The position numbers and the translations under genes were made by a program. From positions 27,047-91,046 of the forward strand of contig DAIDHX010000301.1 in the NCBI GenBank assembly GCA_027451885.1: DNA of 64,000 bases, given 5' to 3'. Numbering within the stretch: the stretch's first letter is position 1; the number at the start of each line of letters is the position of its first letter. The notes under the pieces are model-generated. The model was given only the letters and a program-made list of their open reading frames with translations, was not told the DNA's origin and did not search any database. This document shows, piece by piece, positions 38,727 through 48,079 of this stretch. The stretch is from Planctomycetales bacterium (lineage in GTDB: Bacteria; Planctomycetota; Planctomycetia; Isosphaerales; Isosphaeraceae).

Positions 38727-39257
38727 TCACGACCCGGCTGAGGATTTGTCTGCCCATTGCCCGCTCAGAAGGGGACTCTGGTCCTCGAACAGGCGCTCGA
38801 TGTCGAGGATGATGAGCAGCCGGTCGTCCAGCTTGGCCAGTCCGGAAATGTATTGATGGGCCACGGACAGAACCGCCAGCGGCGGCGGCTGAATCTCTTC
38901 ACGATTGATGCGCATCACCTGGGTGACGGCATCGACCACGCAGCCAACCGTCTTCTCCTGAATATTGACCACGATGGTGCGAGTGTCGTCGTCAACCTCC
39001 TTGCGCGGCAGCCCAAACCGCGCGCGCAGATTGACCACCGGCACCACCGAGCCACGCAGATTGATCAGCCCCTCGATATAGTCGGGCACCTGGGGAATCC
39101 GCGTGATCGGCTTCATCAGGATGATCTCCTGGATCTTCGTGATGGCGATCGCGTAATCCTCATCTCCCAGGCGAAAGCCAACAAGTTGCGCGATAAACCG
39201 ATCCCCGCGCCGGGTGGCGTCATCTGTCGGCTTGGCCGGAGAAGATCCCGCGAGCAT
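38727..39257 (-). CDS. cheW: Chemotaxis coupling protein CheW
   Basis: A 176-residue scaffold that links the receptor to CheA. It has [78 protein letters not shown] and [15 protein letters not shown]. The open frame begins with a TTG at 39266; ATG 39257 with AGGA 9 nt upstream is the better start. It is first in the chemotaxis operon, 46 bp before the MCP gene. The promoter must lie in the 273-bp gap shared with the divergent S10 peptidase; no clear boxes were seen. Confidence 0.93.
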   Translation of the reverse strand: MLAGSSPAKPTDDATRRGDRFIAQLVGFRLGDEDYAIAITKIQEIILMKPITRIPQVPDYIEGLINLRGSVVPVVNLRARFGLPRKEVDDDTRTIVVNIQEKTVGCVVDAVTQVMRINREEIQPPPLAVLSVAHQYISGLAKLDDRLLIILDIERLFEDQSPLLSGQWADKSSAGS

Positions 39258-39530
39258 GGAAGTCAATCCTGGTGCAAGGTCGAGCGAAGGGGCGATTGCG
39301 AGTTGTGCTTCCTGGATGCTGGTCTCGCGTCAGAGCGATCAGTTTCACTAGTTTACAACGTAATTGGAATGGATGCAGACAGGTCGCCGTTTTTCAAAAT
39401 GGCGAACGCCGGCTGGCAGTGACGGCTTGTGCCGCCTGAATGATCTGGCGATCTTGAAGTCCCATGGTGATCGCATCCTTTGGTAGTTTCACCCGGCTGG
39501 AAGACGCCGGCTTGCAAATGAGGGTGATGG

Positions 39531-41123
39531 ATGATGGTGAATACGCGTGTGTGGTTTCTATCGGCTGCGCTGATTTTGTCGACGGATTGGGTTGAAGCAC
39601 AAACAGCGGGGACGAAACCGGCAGGCGGGGAGCCGGTCAAGAATGGCCAGGTAACCGTGACGGCGACGGCGTCGGCAAGCTCCACGGCGGCCAAGGGGGA
39701 GGAAAAGCCGCGTACGTCGAGCGATGAGTCGCTCGTTACAACCGAGCATCGGCTCTCGATCAGCGGCCAGGAGTTCGATTACACAGCCACGGCGGGTCTG
39801 ATGCCGATTCGCGACGCCAGGGGAGAGACCGAGGCGCGGATCTTTTTCATGGCCTACACGCGACGCGCCACGGGCGACTTAAGCAAGCGCCCCCTGCTCT
39901 TTAGCTTCAATGGCGGGCCCGGTTCGGCGTCTGTCTGGTTGCACATGGGGGCGCTTGGCCCCAGGCGCGTTTCCCTGCCCGCGGAGCCAACGATCCCGTC
40001 ACCACCGTTCAAGCTCATCGACAATGACTCCAGTTGGCTCGATGTGGCTGACCTTGTCTTCATTGATCCCATTGGCACCGGCCTTTCACGAGCGGTGAAG
40101 CCCGAGCTCAACGCCAAGTTTCATTCGGTCAGCGGCGATATCGCATCGGTCGGCGAGTTCATCCGCCTCTATCTCACTCGCACCAATCGCTGGCAATCGC
40201 CGCTCTACCTGATTGGCGAAAGCTACGGCACCACGCGCGCATGCGGGCTCGCCGGCCATCTTGTTGAGCAAGGGATCGCCTTCAACGGCATTGTGCTGGT
40301 GTCATGCGCCCTCGACTTTCAGGCATTTGCGTTCGCCGCGAGCAATGACGTCCCCTATCTCACATTTTTGCCGTCGTACACCGCCTCGGCCTGGTATCAC
40401 AAAAAGCTGCCCGCCGACCTCCAGGCCCTGCCGCTTGCCACCGTGCTCGAGCAGGTTGAACGCTTCTGCGATGGCGATTATGCCTCCGCTCTCGCGCAGG
40501 GCGACCGCTTGCCCCCAGCGCGGGCCGAAGAGATCGCCAGACAGCTTTCGCGATTCACGGGGTTGCCCGCGGCTGACATCCTCGACCACCGGCTGCGAAT
40601 CAACATGGGCTACTTCTGCCGCCAGCTTCTCAAGAGCCAGAAGCGCTCGATGGGCCGTTATGACGCCCGCTATCTGGGCATCGAGAACCTGGCCGCGGGC
40701 GAACGCCCCAGCTTCGACCCCAGTTACGCCGCGGTTGACGCTCCCTTCACGTCCACATTCAATCACTATTTGATTTCTGAGCTCGGTTACAAGACGGACG
40801 TGCCGTATTACATCCTGGGGGGCGGGGTGGGCAAGTGGGACTGGCAGCGCGACATGGGTTACCCGGCGACAACCGACGACCTGCGCTCGGCGATGACCAG
40901 GAATCCGCACATGCGGGTGTTGATCGCCTCGGGTTACTATGACCTCGCGACGCCGTACCGGGCGGTGGAACATACGCTTGCGGGGCTGGGGCTTGATCCC
41001 GGCCTGCGGAAAAACATTCGGATCGAGAAGTATCCCGCCGGGCACATGATGTATCTCGATCCGCCCTCGCTCCGGAAGCTCAAGAGCGACGGCGCGGCGT
41101 TTATCAAGGCTCAGGCGCCGTAA
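39531..41123 (+). CDS. Secreted S10 serine carboxypeptidase-like protein
   Basis: A 530-residue exported alpha/beta hydrolase of peptidase family S10. An N-terminal signal (VWFLSAALILSTDWVEA) is followed by an A/T/S-rich linker. The S10 marks are RPLLFSFNGGPGSASVWLH (oxyanion region), LIGESYGTTRACGLAGHL with nucleophile S231, IASGYYDLATP (Asp) and KYPAGHMMYLD (His). The usual cap insert lies between these. It would remove C-terminal residues from peptides outside the cytoplasm, possibly at acidic pH. GAGGGTG lies upstream of the ATG. It is divergent from the chemotaxis operon. Confidence 0.88.
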   Translation: MMVNTRVWFLSAALILSTDWVEAQTAGTKPAGGEPVKNGQVTVTATASASSTAAKGEEKPRTSSDESLVTTEHRLSISGQEFDYTATAGLMPIRDARGETEARIFFMAYTRRATGDLSKRPLLFSFNGGPGSASVWLHMGALGPRRVSLPAEPTIPSPPFKLIDNDSSWLDVADLVFIDPIGTGLSRAVKPELNAKFHSVSGDIASVGEFIRLYLTRTNRWQSPLYLIGESYGTTRACGLAGHLVEQGIAFNGIVLVSCALDFQAFAFAASNDVPYLTFLPSYTASAWYHKKLPADLQALPLATVLEQVERFCDGDYASALAQGDRLPPARAEEIARQLSRFTGLPAADILDHRLRINMGYFCRQLLKSQKRSMGRYDARYLGIENLAAGERPSFDPSYAAVDAPFTSTFNHYLISELGYKTDVPYYILGGGVGKWDWQRDMGYPATTDDLRSAMTRNPHMRVLIASGYYDLATPYRAVEHTLAGLGLDPGLRKNIRIEKYPAGHMMYLDPPSLRKLKSDGAAFIKAQAP

Positions 41124-41134
41124 CGTGCCAGGGA

Positions 41135-41677
41135 TCAGCGGCAGAGCGCGTCGAGGAGCGTTCGATACGTCTCGAGCCCGGGCGTTGGCAGGTTGGGCGT
41201 CTTGGCTGTGTCGTCCCAGCGTCTGAGGCGAATCGCGTCATGATGATGAGGATTCGCCTCAAATTCGGCACATTCCTCAGCGGACATGGGGCCGCCCTGG
41301 AGTTCAAGGCTCCTGCGCGACGCGGGCGAGAGGCCCTCCAGATACGGGGGCTCCACCGCGCAGAGATAGCGCTTGGCGGCAACATGAAGCCGCACGGGTT
41401 CGAGAACCTCCGGCCCAAACCCTGATGCAAGAAAAGCCTGGCCCGCGAGTTCGTGGGCGCCGTCGATTCCTTGCTCCATCAGATCCTCGTCCTGCCCTTC
41501 AAGCAGGTGGCCGATGTCGTGCAAGAGCGCGGCGGCCACGAGTGGCTCAGGCGCACCTTCCGCCTGTGCCAGTGCTGCCGCCTGGAGCCCGTGTTCAAGC
41601 TGGGAAACCGCCTCGCCGTGATAGGCCGCTGCGCCCTGGGCGTGAAACAGGCGCATGATCGAGTCGGTGAGATTCAT
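41135..41677 (-). CDS. phnZ: PhnZ-like diiron HD-domain oxygenase
   Basis: A 180-residue HD-domain protein of the PhnZ kind. PhnZ oxidatively cleaves 2-amino-1-hydroxyethylphosphonate to glycine and phosphate with a mixed-valent diiron centre. The PhnZ-type residues can be read at a near-constant offset: Y19 and E22 (substrate), H29, H53 and D54 in LLHDIGH, H75, H98 and K102 in LHVAAKRYL, and a late Asp in RRWDD. The sequence also matches the phosphonate-operon HDIG family. Its start overlaps the stop of the upstream MFS gene by 4 bp. No phnY, phnW or phnX is in the window. The substrate is inferred. Confidence 0.85.
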   Translation of the reverse strand: MNLTDSIMRLFHAQGAAAYHGEAVSQLEHGLQAAALAQAEGAPEPLVAAALLHDIGHLLEGQDEDLMEQGIDGAHELAGQAFLASGFGPEVLEPVRLHVAAKRYLCAVEPPYLEGLSPASRRSLELQGGPMSAEECAEFEANPHHHDAIRLRRWDDTAKTPNLPTPGLETYRTLLDALCR

Positions 41678-43017
41678 GGTTCGAGTGCTCCCGTCGTAGG
41701 TGCAGGGTCATCGCGATCTGGCGACTCGGGCCCGGGCTGAATCATATCAACCAGGAAGACCGCCGACGCCAGGGATGCCACGACGGAAACCGCGCCCAGA
41801 CTCCAGAACACGCTTCCCCAGCCAAGGTGTGATCGTAATTCCGCCGTGACCACCCCGGCGAGCACACCGCCCAGGTAGCCAACGCCGTCGATCAGCCCGG
41901 ACGCCGTCGCTCCCGCGCGTTTGCCGCCGAGATCGAGCGAAATGGCCCCGGCGAGGTACGAATACGGGCCGATGAGCAAGAATCCCACGGCAGCCACGAG
42001 CGCGACCGAGAGGTTGGCGTGTTCCCGCCGCCCGCTCGTGCCCAGTACCATCAACACCAGGCTCGCGAGCAAGAGGCCGATCAGAATGATCACTGCCCGG
42101 CCCCCCCTGCCTGAGCGGTCGCCCAGAAACCCCGCGCCAAGCACCGAAAACCCACCCAGCAGCGGAAACAGGCTGCTCGCTCGGGCCGCCTCGTCGTCCT
42201 TGAAGCCAAGCGCGTCCACAAAATACTCGGGCGTCCAGACCGTGAGCGTCTCGCGCAGATAGGTCACGCCGAGCGAAAGGGCGCACACCATCCAGAAGGC
42301 TCGGCTTTTTGCAAACGTCGCCAGCAAGGGGCCGACCGATTCAACCTGGGGATCTGACCCCTGAGCGCCGAAAAGCGTCTCCGTGCTCGTCTCGGGTTCG
42401 GGAAGATCGAGCACCCGGGGAGATTCACGGATCAAAACCAGGCTGAGCGCCCAGAGCCCCGTGAGCGTGGCGCCCGCGACCCAGAAAACGCCGCGCCAGG
42501 TAATGCCGTGCGCCAGCAACACGCTCATGAAATAACGCGCTGCCGCGTCGCCAAATAGATAGCTCAGACTCACGATTGCCATGGCCATGCTGTAGCGCCG
42601 GTGCGAAAACCAGCGCGATACGATCTTGATCATCCCCGGCCAGGCGAACGACTGGATCAGCCGGTTCGTGAACCAGGCGATCGAGAAGAGTGGGATTGTA
42701 CCAGCAAGCGTAAATAAAAATGTACATACAATCGTACCTGCCATCGACAGCAGATAGACGCGCCTGCCGCCCAGCAAGTCGACAATGCCCCCCGCGGCGA
42801 ATTTGCCCAGGGCGTAGCCCAGGGTGCCAATGGAAACGATCAGCCCGAGCGCCCGGCGCGCGTGGTCAGGGCTAACTCCACTGGCTCCAAGCTCGGCGAT
42901 GATGCTCGGAATGGCGACCGATAGATTCGAGCGGCAAAGATAAAAGCCGGCGTATCCGGTGGCGAGCAAGGCAACGATTCCGCTTTGCCAGAATCGCAGT
43001 TTCGGGGCGCGTTGCAC
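41674..43017 (-). CDS. MFS transporter, organophosphate:phosphate antiporter (OPA) type
   Basis: A 447-residue, 12-span transporter. Its first span, TGYAGFYLCRSNLSVAIPSI, matches the YxxRxNxxxAxP motif of GlpT/UhpT-type OPA carriers. IKIVSRWFSHRRYSMAMAIVSLSYLFGDAAARYF in the TM4-TM5 area also fits. OPA members exchange organic phosphates such as glycerol-3-phosphate for phosphate. The translational coupling to a PhnZ-like gene suggests it imports an organophosphonate (inference). An inverted repeat overlapping a TATACT box lies about 77 bp upstream. It diverges from the ceramidase-like gene. Confidence 0.82.
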   Translation of the reverse strand: MQRAPKLRFWQSGIVALLATGYAGFYLCRSNLSVAIPSIIAELGASGVSPDHARRALGLIVSIGTLGYALGKFAAGGIVDLLGGRRVYLLSMAGTIVCTFLFTLAGTIPLFSIAWFTNRLIQSFAWPGMIKIVSRWFSHRRYSMAMAIVSLSYLFGDAAARYFMSVLLAHGITWRGVFWVAGATLTGLWALSLVLIRESPRVLDLPEPETSTETLFGAQGSDPQVESVGPLLATFAKSRAFWMVCALSLGVTYLRETLTVWTPEYFVDALGFKDDEAARASSLFPLLGGFSVLGAGFLGDRSGRGGRAVIILIGLLLASLVLMVLGTSGRREHANLSVALVAAVGFLLIGPYSYLAGAISLDLGGKRAGATASGLIDGVGYLGGVLAGVVTAELRSHLGWGSVFWSLGAVSVVASLASAVFLVDMIQPGPESPDRDDPAPTTGALEP

Positions 43018-43092
43018 GCGTTACTCCGCGTTTCAATCCTCAGCCAAGGGCAGGCCGGAGCACGCACAAGCACACCCCTGACCCGCGCTGGA

Positions 43093-43115
43093 CCAGTATA
43101 CCGCTTTAATACTGG
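43093..43115 (-). promoter_or_regulatory. Inverted repeat overlapping a -10-like box before the MFS-phnZ pair
   Basis: CCAGTAT-N9-ATACTGG, perfect over 7 bp, ~77 bp upstream of the MFS start. On the minus strand it contains TATACT. It could be an operator; the -35 is poor, so confidence is low. Confidence 0.3.
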
Positions 43116-43273
43116 TGAAAGTTGATCCCCGCGGCCGCGTCCACCAACGAAGGCACGTGATCACGGAATGGTCCCAGGCCGTGGTTTTCCAGAACGAGGT
43201 GAGTTTACAATTCATAAGGAAGCGATGGATGGAGATTCAGCGCATTTAAGCTGAATGTCTTGTTTATCCATGA

Positions 43274-44698
43274 ATGATCACGGCAAGGGGTGGACCGTTG
43301 CGAATCAGCTTGACGGTGTTTGCGTGCGGGTTCGGGTTGCTGAGCGCCACCGCTTTTGCTTCAGACCTGCGGGTTGGCGCGGCGGCGGTTGATCTCAAGT
43401 CAACGCCTGAAATGCCGCTGGGGGGTTATCTTGAAGCGCGCTTTACCCATGAGCAGGAGGGGCAGCTTCGTGCCGTCGCGGTGGTGATCGAGCGCCAGGG
43501 CAGCCCCAGGCTGGCGATTGTGGAATGCGATGTTCTGTGGGTTCCGCGCAAGGTGGCTGACGCGGCTGTGGCCGCGATTGAGAAGTCAACGGGCATTACG
43601 GCTGATCATATCCTGATTAACGCAACCCACACGCATCATGCGCCAAGCCCTGCCCCCGCGCACGCCTTTGGGGAATCGCCGGAATTCGCCGCCGAGCTTA
43701 CGCGCGGTGTGATTCAAGCGGTGGAACGCGCGAACGCGCGGCTGGCCACGGGAGACGCCGAGTTGTTCTTCCACCTGGCTCGGGAGGAAACCATTGGCGC
43801 CAACAGCCGCCTGCTTTTACCAGACGGCATGATTACCTGGCTGAATCCGCTCCGTGAGTCGGCGGGCAAGGGCAAGCCGACGGATCCGTTCGATGCGCAG
43901 CTCCCCGTGCTGGATTTTCGCAGTCCCGCGGGCAAAACGCGCGCGCTCATTTTCAATCATTCCACGCATACGATCGGCACGCGATCCGGCAAGGATGTGC
44001 GTTCACCCAGCTTTTATGGTCTGGCGGCGCAGGAGATGGAGACCGAACTTGGGGGCGTGGTCAGTTTTCTCGAAGGGGCCTCGGGCTCGACGCATAATGT
44101 GGCGCAGACGCCGGCGGGCGTGCTGGTTGAAAGGCTCAAGCAGGATCTGCGCGACGCCCGGGCGCTGGCCCGGCCAATGCCCGTGCCGCGGCTGGCGGGT
44201 CGGCGCAAGCCGTTCCGCTTCCACGTCCGTCGGTTCGACGAGGAGGAGGAAGATCGCAAGATCGCACGCTATCTCCACGCTCATGCGCCTCAGGTCGAAA
44301 AGCGGGTCCGCGAGATCTTTGCGACCATGCGGCGGCAGCTTGCCAGCCAGCAGGGCCAGGAACGCCAGACCTGGATCCAGGCCCTTGTGATCGGCGATAT
44401 CGCCATTGTAGGCGTTCCGGCCGAGTACTTCACCGCGCTTGGGCTGGAGATCAAACGCAGGTCGCCCTTCAAGTACACCGTGATTGCTGAATTGGCGAAT
44501 GATTGGATTGGCTATTTGCCAAACCGCAAGGGGCACAAGCTCGGGGGTTATCAGACCTGGATGGGCCTGCATAGCTATGCCGAGGTCGGCACCGGCGAGC
44601 GCATGGCGGATGCCGTGGTCGAGCTTCTGGACGAGCTGGCGCGCGAAGGCGCGGGGAACTCGACGTCGGCCACCTTGTCGGATCCGGCAAAGCGGTGA
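43274..44698 (+). CDS. Neutral ceramidase-like secreted hydrolase
   Basis: A 474-residue exported protein of the neutral/alkaline non-lysosomal ceramidase family. An N-terminal signal (ISLTVFACGFGLLSATAFA) is followed by DLRVGAAAVDLKSTPEMPLGGYL, the usual start. ILINATHTHHAPSP (residues ~117-129) holds the zinc histidines of the family, and HTIGTRSGKD and LEGASGSTHNV follow. Planctomycete paralogues are common and their substrates are mostly unknown. Ceramide or another amide-linked lipid is an inference. A TTG at 43298 with AAGGGGTGG upstream is an alternative start that gives a tighter signal peptide. Confidence 0.8.
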   Translation: MITARGGPLRISLTVFACGFGLLSATAFASDLRVGAAAVDLKSTPEMPLGGYLEARFTHEQEGQLRAVAVVIERQGSPRLAIVECDVLWVPRKVADAAVAAIEKSTGITADHILINATHTHHAPSPAPAHAFGESPEFAAELTRGVIQAVERANARLATGDAELFFHLAREETIGANSRLLLPDGMITWLNPLRESAGKGKPTDPFDAQLPVLDFRSPAGKTRALIFNHSTHTIGTRSGKDVRSPSFYGLAAQEMETELGGVVSFLEGASGSTHNVAQTPAGVLVERLKQDLRDARALARPMPVPRLAGRRKPFRFHVRRFDEEEEDRKIARYLHAHAPQVEKRVREIFATMRRQLASQQGQERQTWIQALVIGDIAIVGVPAEYFTALGLEIKRRSPFKYTVIAELANDWIGYLPNRKGHKLGGYQTWMGLHSYAEVGTGERMADAVVELLDELAREGAGNSTSATLSDPAKR

Positions 44699-44848
44699 TA
44701 GTATCGGAAAGTTTTTGGGCCGCGCCGCGCCTGGGCTCCAGGGTCCCGTGGCGCCTTGCGCGGCCCGCTGCTTCTGCGCGAACGCTGGCCAACCCTCGTG
44801 CGGGTTGATGCCGGTGTGCGCTGGGATCTGCCTCGAGGCTTCGCGAAC

Positions 44849-47800
44849 GTGCCCAAACGTACCGACATCAAGAAAATCCTCATCATTGGTGCTGGCCCCA
44901 TCGTGATCGGCCAGGCCTGCGAATTCGATTATTCGGGAACTCAGGCCTGCAAGGCACTTCGCGAAGAAGGCTTCGAGGTCGTGCTCGTCAATTCGAATCC
45001 CGCGACGATCATGACGGATCCCCAGATGGCTGACCGCACTTACATCGAGCCCATCACGGTCGATGTGATCGAGCAGATTCTCGCGGTCGAGAAGCCGGAC
45101 GCCGTCTTGCCCACGCTCGGCGGCCAGACGGGTTTGAACGTCGGCATGGCGCTCCATGAACAGGGTGTACTTGCCCGGCATGGCGCCTTTTTGATTGGCG
45201 CGGGGCCGGAAGCCATCCGCCGCGCGGAGGATCGCGATCTCTTCAAGCAGTGCATGGAAGAGATCGGCCTCGAAAGCGCGAAAAGCGCGCTGGCGCATAA
45301 CCTGGACGAAGCGCGGCGGATTCGCGAGGAGGTTGGGCTTCCTTGTGTGCTTCGGCCCAGCTTCACGCTGGGCGGCTCGGGGGGCGGGATCGCCTATAAC
45401 CGTGAGGAATTCGACCGCATGGCGGCTCAGGCGCTTGAGCTCAGCCCCGTGCATTCGGTTCTGGTCGAGGAGAGTGTGATCGGCTGGAAGGAATTCGAGA
45501 TGGAGGTCATGCGTGACGGCGCGGACAACGCGGTCATCGTGTGCTCGATCGAGAATTTTGATCCGATGGGGGTGCACACGGGTGACAGCATCACGGTGGC
45601 GCCCGCCCAGACGCTCACCGACAAGGAATACCAGCGGATGCGGGACGCGTCGCTGGCGATCCTGCGCAAGATTGGCGTGGAGACCGGCGGCTCGAATGTC
45701 CAGTTCGCGATCCATCCGAAAACCGGGCGGATGATCGTGATCGAGATGAACCCGCGCGTGAGCCGCTCCAGCGCGCTTGCGAGCAAGGCGACGGGTTTTC
45801 CCATCGCCAAGATCGCGGCCAAGCTCGCGGTGGGTTATCGGCTCGACGAGCTCCGCAACGACATCACGCGCGAGACCCCCGCCTGCTTTGAGCCCACCAT
45901 CGATTACGTTGTGACCAAGATCCCGCGCTGGGCGTTCGAGAAATTCCCCGAGGCCGATCCCGTGCTCACCACGCAAATGAAGTCGGTGGGCGAGGTCATG
46001 GCCATCGGCCGAACATTCAAGGAATCGCTTCAGAAGGCCCTGCGCGGGCTCGAAGTGGGCCGCTTCGGGCTGGGGGCCGACAAGAAAGACACCTGGGGTA
46101 CCAACCTTCAGCCTAGCGAGGACGAGATCAAGTCCAGGCTGGCGATCCCGAACGCGGAACGCATCTGGGCCGTGCGGCACGCCTTGCTGGCGGGTATGAG
46201 CGTGGAGGAAGTGCACGATCTTACCCGCATCGATCCCTGGTTTCTGGCCAATCTGGCCGAGCTCGTCGACGCCGAGCGCGCTTTACGCAGCGTGCCCAGT
46301 CTCGAGGAGGCGACGACCGACCAGATCCGTGACGCCAAGCGCAACGGCTTTTCGGACCGCCAGCTCGCGACCATCTGGAGCACGACGGAAGGCGAAGTCA
46401 GGCGGACTCGGCTCGAGCGCGGGGTGAGGCCGGTGTTCAAGCTTGTTGACACCTGCGCGGCCGAGTTCGAGGCCGTCACGCCCTATTATTATTCCACTTA
46501 TGAGGACGAGGACGAGTCGCGCATCGGCGACCGCCCCCGGGTTGTGATCCTGGGCGGCGGGCCCAACCGGATCGGCCAGGGGATCGAATTCGACTATTGC
46601 TGCTGCCAGGCCGCCTTCGCGCTCCGCCAGGACGGCTACGAAGTGGTGATGGTCAACTCCAACCCCGAGACGGTGAGCACCGACTACGACACCTCCGACC
46701 GCCTCTTCTTCGAGCCGCTCACCGTGGAGGATGTGCTGAATATCTGCGAGCGCGTGGAGCCGGTGGGCGTCATCGTGCAGTTTGGCGGGCAGACGCCGCT
46801 CAACCTGGCCCGAGCGCTCGAGGCCGCGGGTGTTCCCATCGTGGGGACGAGCCCCGAATCCATCGACCTGGCCGAGGATCGCGAGCGCTTCCGGCTCGTG
46901 ATCGAGCGGCTCGGGCTCACGCAGCCGCCCAACGCCTCCGCCACCCGCTATGAGGAAGCCAGGCGCATCGCGGAACGGATCGGCTACCCGGTCGTCGTTC
47001 GCCCCAGCTTCGTGCTCGGCGGCCGCGCCATGGAAATCGTCTACGATGAGGCCAGCCTGGATCGCTACATGGCCGAGGCCGTTGACGCCAGCCCCGAGCA
47101 TCCGATCCTGATCGATAAGTTCCTTGAGGATGCGATCGAGGTCGACGTGGACGCCATTTGCGACGGCCGCGTGACCCTGGTCGGCGGCGTCATGGAACAC
47201 ATCGAGGAAGCCGGCGTGCATTCCGGCGATAGCGCCTGCGCCATCCCGCCGTTTTCGCTTTCACCCGAGCTCATCAGCCGGCTCAAGCTCCAGACCTACG
47301 CCCTCGCGGAGGCGCTCAAGGTACGTGGGCTTATGAACATTCAATTTGCCGTCAAGGGGGGTGAGATTTACGTGCTCGAGGTCAATCCGCGGGCCTCGCG
47401 CACGGTGCCGTTTGTGTCCAAGGCGACGGGGCTCAACCTGGCGCAGGCCGCGGCGCGGGTGATGGTGGGGCGCGCGCTCGCCGATCAGGGAATCGTGCAC
47501 GAGCCTGAGCCAACCTATGTGTCGGTGAAGGAAGCGGTGTTTCCCTTCGCCAAGTTCGCTGGCGTGGACATTGTGCTGGGGCCCGAGATGCGCTCCACGG
47601 GCGAGGTGATGGGCATCGCGGCCGATTTTCCCGCCGCCTTCGCCAAGAGCCAGCTCGCCGCCATGAGCCGGCTGCCGATCAAGGGGGTCGTGTTCCTGAG
47701 CATCGCCGCGCGTGATCGCGCCGTCATCGTGCCGATCGCGCGGAAACTCTCCGAAATGGGCTTTCGCCTGCTCTGCACGGGGGGCACCGCGCAATCGCTC

Positions 47801-48079
47801 GGCGAATGCGGCATTGCCGTGGAAATCGCTCGCAAAATCCACGAGGGCAGGCCAAACGTGCTCGATCACCTCACGAATGGCGAGATCGACCTCATCATCA
47901 ACACCCCAAGCGGAAAAGGCGCCCGCACCGATGAAGGGCGAATCCGCGCCAGCGCTGTCTCGCGCGGCGTCCCCTGCATCACCACCGTGGCAGGCGCCCG
48001 CGCCGCCGTCGTTGCCATCGAACGACTCCGCGGCGGCAAGCTCGACGTCCTTGCCCTGCAAGATCTCCTGAACCTCTAA
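44849..48079 (+). CDS. carB: Carbamoyl-phosphate synthase, large subunit
   Basis: A 1076-residue enzyme that makes carbamoyl phosphate from bicarbonate, ammonia and two ATP for pyrimidine and arginine synthesis. It has two ATP-grasp halves. The start is [36 protein letters not shown], and the second half opens [34 protein letters not shown] and [13 protein letters not shown] are the carboxyphosphate and carbamate ATP-grasp loops. The C-terminal MGS-like allosteric domain starts at ~940. Start GTG 44849 gives the canonical PKRTDIKK N-terminus with GAGG upstream. carA is not beside it. Confidence 0.95.
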   Translation: MPKRTDIKKILIIGAGPIVIGQACEFDYSGTQACKALREEGFEVVLVNSNPATIMTDPQMADRTYIEPITVDVIEQILAVEKPDAVLPTLGGQTGLNVGMALHEQGVLARHGAFLIGAGPEAIRRAEDRDLFKQCMEEIGLESAKSALAHNLDEARRIREEVGLPCVLRPSFTLGGSGGGIAYNREEFDRMAAQALELSPVHSVLVEESVIGWKEFEMEVMRDGADNAVIVCSIENFDPMGVHTGDSITVAPAQTLTDKEYQRMRDASLAILRKIGVETGGSNVQFAIHPKTGRMIVIEMNPRVSRSSALASKATGFPIAKIAAKLAVGYRLDELRNDITRETPACFEPTIDYVVTKIPRWAFEKFPEADPVLTTQMKSVGEVMAIGRTFKESLQKALRGLEVGRFGLGADKKDTWGTNLQPSEDEIKSRLAIPNAERIWAVRHALLAGMSVEEVHDLTRIDPWFLANLAELVDAERALRSVPSLEEATTDQIRDAKRNGFSDRQLATIWSTTEGEVRRTRLERGVRPVFKLVDTCAAEFEAVTPYYYSTYEDEDESRIGDRPRVVILGGGPNRIGQGIEFDYCCCQAAFALRQDGYEVVMVNSNPETVSTDYDTSDRLFFEPLTVEDVLNICERVEPVGVIVQFGGQTPLNLARALEAAGVPIVGTSPESIDLAEDRERFRLVIERLGLTQPPNASATRYEEARRIAERIGYPVVVRPSFVLGGRAMEIVYDEASLDRYMAEAVDASPEHPILIDKFLEDAIEVDVDAICDGRVTLVGGVMEHIEEAGVHSGDSACAIPPFSLSPELISRLKLQTYALAEALKVRGLMNIQFAVKGGEIYVLEVNPRASRTVPFVSKATGLNLAQAAARVMVGRALADQGIVHEPEPTYVSVKEAVFPFAKFAGVDIVLGPEMRSTGEVMGIAADFPAAFAKSQLAAMSRLPIKGVVFLSIAARDRAVIVPIARKLSEMGFRLLCTGGTAQSLGECGIAVEIARKIHEGRPNVLDHLTNGEIDLIINTPSGKGARTDEGRIRASAVSRGVPCITTVAGARAAVVAIERLRGGKLDVLALQDLLNL

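Noticed and set aside
44003..46216. 737-codon open frame on the minus strand
   Set aside because: It runs antisense to the ceramidase-like gene and carB, both with clear family motifs. It has no motif of its own; its length is a by-product of high GC and biased third codon positions.
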